NCBI GenBank assembly: GCA_946615965.1 | Contig: CAMOIC010000034.1 | Span: forward strand, 1-14,111 | Source of the DNA: UBA3700 sp002372775 | Lineage (GTDB): Bacteria > Bacillota > Clostridia > Christensenellales > UBA3700 | Direction of reading: 5' to 3' | DNA: 14,111 bases | Part shown: piece after piece, positions 6,746 through 13,571 of the stretch | How the letters are laid out: the number at the start of each line of letters is the position of its first letter | Numbering within the stretch: the stretch's first letter is position 1 | Program-made: the position numbers and the translations under genes | Notes under the pieces: generated by a model | Told to the model about the DNA's origin: nothing | Seen by the model: only the letters and a program-made list of their open reading frames with translations | Database searches by the model: none

Positions 6746-8767
6746 TTATGCGAAGATGGCAAACAATATAACTATTACAAGTCCAATACATGCCATAGCC
6801 ATAGCAAATGAGAAGTCACTTACGGCAAATTTCCATCTTAGATTATTACTTACCTCATCCGCTTTTTTAGCATGGTATTCTTCGTCATCTTTTCTTGGTT
6901 TAATTCTATCTATTAGCAATCCAATTCTATGTTGAAGAGAATCGTCATTATATTCATATACAGTTGATCTTAATATTGTCTTCTTTAAAAGCCAGATTAT
7001 TCCATCAAACATATACGCAAAGCCTTTTACTACATATAAAGTCAAAAGCATTGTGCCTTGTACAAGTATTGGTCTATATACCAAATACTCTAAGTCAAGC
7101 CATCTTGGCCATAAATCCAAATATCTTCCATCCTTATTCTTGAATAGGTGCATTACTAGAGATAGATATACAGTAGCTCCTATAACTATTGAGATAACTG
7201 CGCCCTTTAAACATTCCCAACTGAAGAATGCTACTTTTGTTACCTCTTCAGTATTAAAGAATTGCGATGTATACGATGTAATTTTAACTCCAACAACGTT
7301 TGGCAAGATACCGATTAACAGAATTGCTACAGCACTTAAACTAAATACAACTCTAGAAATTATGCTTAGATATGCCTTGTTATCGTCATATTCTTTTTGC
7401 TTTATTTCGTCTGAATTTTTCTCTACAAATAGACAAACAAATAGCTTTGTCATATATGCAATTGTAAGACCACCTGAGATTAAGAATATCCATTCAACAG
7501 TCTTATATGCTGATGCGTTATAGCCTTCTTCGTTTAAAATATTGATGTATTCTACAATACCCTCGTGAATCATAGTTTTTGATGTATATCCACCAAAGAA
7601 TGGAATACCCATAATGCCTAAAGTTCCGATTAGGAATATAACCATCAAGAATGGTTTCTTTCTTCCATATCCTTTAACATCATTTAGGTTTAGAGAATGA
7701 GCATTCATAGCAACAACGCCTGCGCACATGAATAGAACAAGCTTTATAAATGAATGATTCATCATATGAAGCATTGCACCTTGAGATGCTATGCCACCTT
7801 CTTTATTTAAAAGCATCATAAAAGATAATGATGTTAATATAAATCCGATTTGAGACATTGATGAACATGCAAGTGTTCTTTTTAAATCAACTGAGAATAA
7901 CGCAAGCACTGCACCAAGGAACATTGTTATTACGGCAAATGCAAGTAGAAGTTTTGCAAAGTCTTCATTTGCCATAAATATATTTGATGCCATTATAATT
8001 ACGCCAAATACACCACACTTAGTTAAAACACCAGAAAGAAGTGCACTTGCAGGAGCTGGAGCTACTGGGTGGGCTTTTGGAAGCCAAATATGAAGTGGGA
8101 ACATACCAGCTTTAGCACCAAATCCGACTAGCATTAGAAGTCCAGAAGCAAATACCTTGCTAGATACTCCGTTTATACTAATATATTCTCTTATTGCTTC
8201 AAAGCTTAAAGATCTTATCTCACCAAATAATACAAATAGACCCATTAGAAGAACCATACCTGTAATAATTGATATTGAAATATATGTAGTTCCTGCCTTC
8301 ATTGTATTTTCCTTCTCATCATGAATAACAAGAGGATATGAGGCAATAGACATAATCTCAAAGAAGACATATGTTGTGAATAAGTCATTTGAGAAGAACA
8401 CGCCTAAAACGCCAGATAATGTAATCATGTAGAAGAAATAATATCTATCTTTATTTGCTGCGTGTGACATATATTCTCTTGAGAATGTTATAGTCATCAA
8501 CCATACAAATACAGTTATGAATGCGTATACAATCCTAAACGCATCCGCCTTAAAGCTTAATCCAAGGCTTAATACGTTATTAATAACTAATTCACTACTT
8601 CCATTTAAACCAAACAGCGTAGCCAAAATAGCCATGATTATAATCTCTAGAGCATTAACTCCAATTACTATAACCTCGCGTAGTTTTGGATATTTCTTTG
8701 AAACAAAGAAACCTACAGTTCCTAATATGATTGGGGCTAATATTAGATATATGATTAATGCATTCAT
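6746..8767 (-). CDS. NuoL/MrpA-type antiporter-like subunit with long C-terminal extension
   Basis: This polytopic membrane protein of the proton-conducting family (shared by complex I NuoL/M/N, Mrp A/D and hydrogenase MbhH/HyfB) has 673 residues. The core 14-helix fold spans about 1-540. Proton-path residues visible by motif are Glu137 (in FFEIMS), Lys219 (in GAKAGMFP), Lys250 (in TK-C-G), His338 with Lys342 (NHSFIK) and Lys397 (in TSKTMI). The loop WLPKAHPVAPAPASALLSG (228-246) is the family hallmark. Beyond residue 540 come PRWLDLEYLVYRP (554-566), an amphipathic stretch to about 600, a charged linker (601-645) and a final hydrophobic helix (648-672). This layout recalls the lateral helix plus anchor of NuoL, which is inference. 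The ATG overlaps the preceding gene's stop (TAATG) with AGGAGGG upstream. It is the last gene of the antiporter cluster, followed by plsY without a clear terminator. Confidence 0.9.
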   Translation of the reverse strand: MNALIIYLILAPIILGTVGFFVSKKYPKLREVIVIGVNALEIIIMAILATLFGLNGSSELVINNVLSLGLSFKADAFRIVYAFITVFVWLMTITFSREYMSHAANKDRYYFFYMITLSGVLGVFFSNDLFTTYVFFEIMSIASYPLVIHDEKENTMKAGTTYISISIITGMVLLMGLFVLFGEIRSLSFEAIREYISINGVSSKVFASGLLMLVGFGAKAGMFPLHIWLPKAHPVAPAPASALLSGVLTKCGVFGVIIMASNIFMANEDFAKLLLAFAVITMFLGAVLALFSVDLKRTLACSSMSQIGFILTSLSFMMLLNKEGGIASQGAMLHMMNHSFIKLVLFMCAGVVAMNAHSLNLNDVKGYGRKKPFLMVIFLIGTLGIMGIPFFGGYTSKTMIHEGIVEYINILNEEGYNASAYKTVEWIFLISGGLTIAYMTKLFVCLFVEKNSDEIKQKEYDDNKAYLSIISRVVFSLSAVAILLIGILPNVVGVKITSYTSQFFNTEEVTKVAFFSWECLKGAVISIVIGATVYLSLVMHLFKNKDGRYLDLWPRWLDLEYLVYRPILVQGTMLLTLYVVKGFAYMFDGIIWLLKKTILRSTVYEYNDDSLQHRIGLLIDRIKPRKDDEEYHAKKADEVSNNLRWKFAVSDFSFAMAMACIGLVIVILFAIFA

Positions 8768-10218
8768 TATACTAACCCTCCTACTGCAGATGTAATAGCG
8801 TCAACAAGTGGTGTTGACATAACACCAAACACAACAGCAAGTATTGCAAATACTCCAATAGTAACTAAATATAAGATACCTGGTTCTTTTGCTTTCTCAA
8901 CTATTGGTTGGCTTATAACATTTGGCTTATATACGAAAGCTCTTATTGGAATAGATAGCGCATAGATTGCTGTAAATAATGATGAGATTATTAAAGCAGC
9001 CATGCCCATATACCCAACAAAGCTATTTAATTCAATTGCAGCTGTACATAAATACCACTTAGATACAAAGCATGCGAATAAAGGTATACCTGTTAATGAC
9101 AATGCAGATAATGTAAAGAATGTAAATGTTATAGGCATCTTCTTACCCATACCATCAAGCTCATAAACATAGTGAGCGCCTGAATTCTTTATAATTGCAC
9201 CGCAGGCGAAGAATAGACCTATCTTTGTTATTGAATGGTATACAAGATGGATTAGCGCAGCAATAAGACCTGCTTTTGTCATTAATGCTACACCAAATAA
9301 GATATATGAAAGATTTGCTATTGTAGAATAAGCAAGTCTTCTCTTAAAGTGTTGTTCTTTAGCAGCCTTTAGAGCTCCATAAACAATTGTGAATGCCGCA
9401 AAGCCTAGTGCAATACCTTGAACTACACTTCCTTGTAATTTATTTATATCAAAGCAATAATATGTCGTTCTAATAATTGCAAAAGCACCAGCTTTAACTA
9501 CAGCAACCGCATGAAGCAATGCTGTTGTTGGAGTAGGAGCAGCAGATGCTGCTGGTAGCCAGTGACATAATGGGAATATTGCTGCCTTTACACCAAAACC
9601 AAAGAATAATAATGCATAAGCAAGTTGCATAGCATCTGTTGTAGAACCATGAGGAACGAAATCTAGAGTTCCAGCATTAATTACAAGCATTCCCATACCA
9701 ACAAGAGCAACAGATGATCCTGTTAGTGAATAATACAAATACATTCTTCCTGCTCTTCTTGCCTCTTTTGTAGCAGTATGAGTAATAAGTGGAAGTGTTA
9801 TAAATGTTAATGCTTCATATATTACGTACATTGACATTAAGTTTGCAGAATATGCAATACCTAAAACAATACCGAAAGTCATAATGTAATATGAGTTATA
9901 TACATCTTGTCTTCTCTCATCTTCCATATACGCAAATGAATATAAAAGAGCAAATGGCCATAAAAGTGCAACCATCATTGAGAATATTTTTCCTGTTCCA
10001 TCAAGCTTTAAAGCAAATGAGAAATACTTACCAAACTTTATGATAGTTTCAACTTCTGGGGAAACAGTAAATGTAAACCATATAACAAATGAAGAAGTTA
10101 AGCATACAACAAATAATGAGAATATCTTACGTGCTGTAGACTTCTTTTCAAAGAATCTTGCTATGAAACCTCCGATGATAGGAAGAAGTATTGGAATTAA
10201 TAATAACCATGCACTCAT
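8767..10218 (-). CDS. MrpD/NuoM-like antiporter subunit (third of three)
   Basis: A 483-residue integral membrane protein of the complex I/Mrp antiporter family, about 14 transmembrane helices. Key residues: Glu135 (in YVIYEALTF), Lys211 (FGVKAAIFP), Lys242 (VVKAG), His328 with Lys332 (YHSITK) and Lys387 (FVSKWYL). The loop reads WLPAASAAPTPTTALLHAV (220-238), closer to the MrpA/NuoL pattern (APTP...LHA) than the AHPVAP form of its neighbours. It starts 10 bp after the preceding stop, with a perfect AGGAGG ribosome binding site 5-6 nt from the ATG. Conserved short identities with the upstream gene (see the 21-nt repeat) suggest the two arose by duplication, although their loop sequences have diverged. 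It is expected to form one ion channel of the multi-subunit complex. Whether it carries H+ or Na+ cannot be told from sequence. Confidence 0.9.
   Translation of the reverse strand: MSAWLLLIPILLPIIGGFIARFFEKKSTARKIFSLFVVCLTSSFVIWFTFTVSPEVETIIKFGKYFSFALKLDGTGKIFSMMVALLWPFALLYSFAYMEDERRQDVYNSYYIMTFGIVLGIAYSANLMSMYVIYEALTFITLPLITHTATKEARRAGRMYLYYSLTGSSVALVGMGMLVINAGTLDFVPHGSTTDAMQLAYALLFFGFGVKAAIFPLCHWLPAASAAPTPTTALLHAVAVVKAGAFAIIRTTYYCFDINKLQGSVVQGIALGFAAFTIVYGALKAAKEQHFKRRLAYSTIANLSYILFGVALMTKAGLIAALIHLVYHSITKIGLFFACGAIIKNSGAHYVYELDGMGKKMPITFTFFTLSALSLTGIPLFACFVSKWYLCTAAIELNSFVGYMGMAALIISSLFTAIYALSIPIRAFVYKPNVISQPIVEKAKEPGILYLVTIGVFAILAVVFGVMSTPLVDAITSAVGGLV
9049..9069 (-). repeat. 21-nt direct repeat shared by two antiporter genes (copy A)
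   Basis: This stretch is identical to 10490-10510. On the minus strand it covers the FVSKWYL segment with the TM12 Lys in both proteins, with the same synonymous codon at each of the covered positions. It reflects a conserved coding motif from duplication or gene conversion rather than a mobile or regulatory repeat. Confidence 0.6.
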
Positions 10219-10228
10219 ACTCTACCTC

Positions 10229-11683
10229 CTACACCAAATTCTTAACAATTTCCACTATCTGATCTGCAAATAAACCTACACATGTAGATAATATTGTTAG
10301 AACAACAAGTGGAATTGTTATATATAACGACTCTTGTTTCTTTTCTAAAACAACACTCTTATCTTTAACAATAAATGCTCTTACAGCTATTGGTAATAGA
10401 TAAGCTGCTGTTAATATTGCTGAGATCAATAATACGGCTGGAGCTAAATAATCTAACACATTTAGTCCGCTATCTATTGATCCTATTGCTAAATACCACT
10501 TAGATACAAATGCACCTGCTGGTGGTATTCCGATTAAACCTAGAGATAATACTGTATAACAAATCATTGTTACAGGTAATTGCTTTCCTATTCCTTCAAG
10601 TTCATCAACTTCATGCTTTTCTGTATATAAGATGATTGCACCAGCAACTAAGAATAAGCCTACTTTAATTAATGCATGAGAAGCAATATGAAGGAATGAG
10701 CCAGATAACGCTTCTTCATTTAACATTGCTATGCCAAGTACTATATATGAAACTTGAGATACTGTTGAATATGCCAATCTCTTTTTGAAATTCTTTTGGA
10801 TAAGTGCCATAGAAGAACCCATAAAGATTGTAAACAAGATTATAGATATCCAAGCATATTGAACCCAAGTATCTTTTATAAATGCACTACCGATTGAGAA
10901 GTACACTATTCTTATAATTGCTATAACACCAGCCTTTGTAACAATACCAGATAAAACAGCACTCGCTGGAGATGGGGCTACTGGGTGAGCTGTTGGTAAC
11001 CATCCTTGGAATGGGAATACACCTGTTTTAACACCAAATCCTATTAGCGTAATGAATATAACTACTTGCATTAAAGAGCTATAATCTTGAACTTTAACTG
11101 TATCTAAGAAGCCACCTAAAACGAACTCATCAGAGCCTGTTGAGAAATATACCATAAAGAATATTCCAATTAATCCAACAAACGCTCCTCCTAATGAATA
11201 ATACAAATACTTAAGAGCTGCCTTAATAGATTCTTGAGTTCTTGAATGCATAACAAGTGGCATAGAACATAATGTTACAAGTTCAAATGTTAAATACATT
11301 GTAGTTAGATTGCCTGCATAACATAATGCCATTAACATAGTTAATGTTAATAAATAGAATGAATGGAATTTTTTCTCATTCTCTTCTATAGTTAAATACT
11401 TATATGAGAACACAGATATTATTGTGAATACGCAAGATATGATAACCGCAAAGAATTTAGATATTATATCTGCCTTTAATAATACTGTAATATCTTTTGC
11501 AATTTGGAATAATTCTATTCTTAGTGAATTTGTAAAACAAATAGTAGTAGATAGAACAAATACAACGGCGCTTATAGCAAAAGCTATAATGTTTAATACA
11601 TTTCTATTTTTTAGCTTGCCAAAGTATAGGACCAATGCCCCAATAAGTGGAAGTAATATAGAGATAATCATTAAACTTGCCAT
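10229..11683 (-). CDS. MrpD/NuoN-like antiporter subunit (second of three)
   Basis: A 484-residue polytopic membrane protein of the proton-conducting transporter family. Residues of the proposed ion path are Glu134 (in LTFELVTL), Lys219 (FGVKTGVFP), Lys250 (VTKAG), His336 with Lys340 (SHALIK) and Lys395 (FVSKWYL). The loop WLPTAHPVAPSPASAVLSG (228-246) closely matches that of the 673-residue subunit, suggesting a closer relationship between these two. It starts 1 nt after the previous stop (TAG, T, ATG); a short AGGG sits only 4 nt upstream, so coupled translation is likely. It ends with TAG. The family and overall role are clear, but the exact orthologue (MrpD, MbhH, NuoN) cannot be fixed. 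Confidence 0.9.
   Translation of the reverse strand: MASLMIISILLPLIGALVLYFGKLKNRNVLNIIAFAISAVVFVLSTTICFTNSLRIELFQIAKDITVLLKADIISKFFAVIISCVFTIISVFSYKYLTIEENEKKFHSFYLLTLTMLMALCYAGNLTTMYLTFELVTLCSMPLVMHSRTQESIKAALKYLYYSLGGAFVGLIGIFFMVYFSTGSDEFVLGGFLDTVKVQDYSSLMQVVIFITLIGFGVKTGVFPFQGWLPTAHPVAPSPASAVLSGIVTKAGVIAIIRIVYFSIGSAFIKDTWVQYAWISIILFTIFMGSSMALIQKNFKKRLAYSTVSQVSYIVLGIAMLNEEALSGSFLHIASHALIKVGLFLVAGAIILYTEKHEVDELEGIGKQLPVTMICYTVLSLGLIGIPPAGAFVSKWYLAIGSIDSGLNVLDYLAPAVLLISAILTAAYLLPIAVRAFIVKDKSVVLEKKQESLYITIPLVVLTILSTCVGLFADQIVEIVKNLV
10490..10510 (-). repeat. 21-nt direct repeat shared by two antiporter genes (copy B)
   Basis: Identical to 9049-9069. A second shared identity of 16 nt links the same two genes at 11195-11210 and 9727-9742, both encoding a YLYYSL segment. 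Both are coding identities between paralogues. Confidence 0.6.
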
Positions 11684-11684
11684 A

Positions 11685-13175
11685 CTACCCTAATAAATGT
11701 AATCCTTGTTCTAGAACATCAACGAATGCTGTTGAAGTTCCAATTGCGAAATTCAAAAGAGCAAAACCAGCCATAGATAGCGTTGCGCTAAAAGGTGGCC
11801 AAGCTCTTGTACTTCTTTCATTGTTTGCCTTTGGTCTGAAGATTGTCATAACAGTTCTAATGTAATACAAAGTATTAAGTAGCGTAGAAACTACAAGTGC
11901 TACAACTGCTAAAATCATTTGCCACTTAGGTAAAGTTGGGGCTACAGATGCTTCTACAAATAAGAACTTCATAACGAATCCTGCAAATACTGGGAAACCT
12001 ACCATAGATAAAGCACCTATAGTAAATGTAACACCAGCTACAACATTCTTTCTACCAACGCCTCTTAAAGAGACAAAGTCTTCCTTTCCATGAGCAGTCT
12101 TTATTAAACTTGCTGATGAAACGAACAATAAAGGCTTCATTATTGCGTGGCATATAACTTGGAATATTGCTGCTACAAGACCATAGCCACCCATACCAAG
12201 ACCCATATAGATATAACCTATTTGAGCAGCAGATGAGAATGCTACCATCTTGTTTAATTTCTTTTGAGATATAGCGGAGAAAGAACCAAATATCATTCCA
12301 AGCACACCAAGAACAAATAAAATTGTTGGCATATGAGTAGAAACGATTAAGTCTAACCCGAATGTTCTATACATATATTTAAACAAAAGGATAATATATC
12401 CTTTAGATATAATTCCTGATACAACACATGAGGATGTTGTTGTTGCCTCGCCATATGTATCTGGCATCCAGAAATAGAATGGAAACAATCCAGATTTAAT
12501 ACCAAGACCAAGAGTAATTAACGCAAATGTTAATGTAATTATTGGTTGGTGACCGCCAGCTGCTTGTAATGCCTCTAATGCAACTTTTATATATTCCATA
12601 GAAAGATATCCTGTTGTAGCATATAAAAGCACATTACCTATTAAGAACAATCCTGATCCTACTAGGTTGAATATCATATATCTCATAGCAGCAGCTATTG
12701 TATGACCTTTATCTTTAATCATTACAAGGCCAATAGATGCTAGAGTTGAAATCTCTAAGAATACGTAGGCTGTGAATACATCGTTTGTGTATATCATTGC
12801 AATAATAGCAACTTGTACAAGATTCAAAAGAACATAAATAAATCTTTCTTTCTTTTCATTTACATCCTTTTCTAAACTATCCATACCTCCCAAGATAGAT
12901 AACATAATGATTATTGGGAATAGCGAAGCAAGTATTGCTTCTAATATGCCTATTCTAATTTCGTTATCATATGGAGCTGGGAAGTGTCCCATTGAATAGT
13001 TAAATGAGCCATGTTGTGCAGTATAAATAATCATTGTTACGCCCATAGCACAAACAATAACATTAACTATCATTGTGTAATATCTACCAACTTTTCTTGG
13101 CACCAAAGAACATATCACAACAGAAATGAAGGATAGGATTATACTAAGCATTGGAAAATTTTGAACAAAGTCCAT
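11685..13175 (-). CDS. MrpD/NuoN-like antiporter subunit (first of three), divergent loop
   Basis: A 496-residue integral membrane protein, about 14 helices, of the Mrp/complex I antiporter family. Proposed proton-path residues are Glu141 (in YVFLEISTLAS), Lys227 (LGIKSGLFP), Lys258 (ISKGY), His343 with Lys347 (CHAIMK) and Lys403 (FVMKFLF). The loop after helix 7 is unusual: WMPDTYGEATTTSSCVVSG (236-254) replaces the proline-rich HPxAPxPxSA form of the other subunits and lacks its prolines. The start codon overlaps the mrpC stop (TAATG), with the GGAGG-like ribosome binding site lying within the end of mrpC (AGGAGAG region). It ends in TAG, 1 nt before the next gene. The function assigned is one ion-translocating subunit of the complex; the ion is unknown. 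Confidence 0.9.
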   Translation of the reverse strand: MDFVQNFPMLSIILSFISVVICSLVPRKVGRYYTMIVNVIVCAMGVTMIIYTAQHGSFNYSMGHFPAPYDNEIRIGILEAILASLFPIIIMLSILGGMDSLEKDVNEKKERFIYVLLNLVQVAIIAMIYTNDVFTAYVFLEISTLASIGLVMIKDKGHTIAAAMRYMIFNLVGSGLFLIGNVLLYATTGYLSMEYIKVALEALQAAGGHQPIITLTFALITLGLGIKSGLFPFYFWMPDTYGEATTTSSCVVSGIISKGYIILLFKYMYRTFGLDLIVSTHMPTILFVLGVLGMIFGSFSAISQKKLNKMVAFSSAAQIGYIYMGLGMGGYGLVAAIFQVICHAIMKPLLFVSSASLIKTAHGKEDFVSLRGVGRKNVVAGVTFTIGALSMVGFPVFAGFVMKFLFVEASVAPTLPKWQMILAVVALVVSTLLNTLYYIRTVMTIFRPKANNERSTRAWPPFSATLSMAGFALLNFAIGTSTAFVDVLEQGLHLLG

Positions 13176-13570
13176 TACTTTCTCTCCTCCTTTTCCTCTT
13201 TCTTCTCCTCTTCTCTAATGATTCTATAAACTTCATCAAGATTTAGAGTGTGATACTTTTTATACAATCTAACTGTTAGAGCTAAAGAAATAGCAGTAAC
13301 AGAAACAGAAACAACGATACCTGTTAAAACAAGACCAGCAGGAATTGGGTTTACATAATCTGCAGGATTTGTAGATACGCCATTAAATACTGGGGCCAAT
13401 CTTCCTTCAATGTATCCCATAGAAGCTAAGAATAGATATACACCAGTATCCATGATATTTAATCCCATAATCTTCTTGATTAGGTTTTTATCAAATAAAA
13501 GCAAATTGAATCCTATTACAAATAGAAGGATTGAAACAGCTTCAACATAGTGATCTAATAAAACTTCCAT
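13175..13570 (-). CDS. mrpC: MrpC/NuoK-like membrane subunit
   Basis: A small three-helix subunit (131 residues) of the NuoK/MnhC/MbhG family, which packs between antiporter-like subunits and helps carry the ion path. Helices lie at about 8-27, 35-52 and 77-100. NPIPAGLVLTGIVVSVSVTAISLAL (from residue 74) matches the family's third-helix signature, and GLNIMDTGVYLFL (36-48) its second. The ATG at 13570-13568 was chosen because it follows GGGGGAG by 8 nt, lies 1 nt after the mrpB stop and starts at the conserved N-terminus; an in-frame upstream ATG at 13630 would add 20 residues with no family similarity. The C-terminus has an atypical charged tail (103-131) rich in Lys and Glu. Helix 2 has Asp41 rather than the acidic pattern of NuoK, so the proton path there may differ. 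Confidence 0.9.
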   Translation of the reverse strand: MEVLLDHYVEAVSILLFVIGFNLLLFDKNLIKKIMGLNIMDTGVYLFLASMGYIEGRLAPVFNGVSTNPADYVNPIPAGLVLTGIVVSVSVTAISLALTVRLYKKYHTLNLDEVYRIIREEEKKEEKEERK

Positions 13571-13571
13571 G

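Noticed and set aside
6731..6755. Hairpin CGCAT/ATGCG after the NuoL-like gene as a terminator
   Set aside because: Only five base pairs with an 8-nt loop and no U-tract follow; it does not meet the pattern of an intrinsic terminator.
7053..7523. Plus-strand open frame of 156 codons opposite the NuoL-like gene
   Set aside because: It lies wholly antisense to a conserved coding region and resembles no known family; AT-rich coding of hydrophobic helices commonly leaves antisense frames open.
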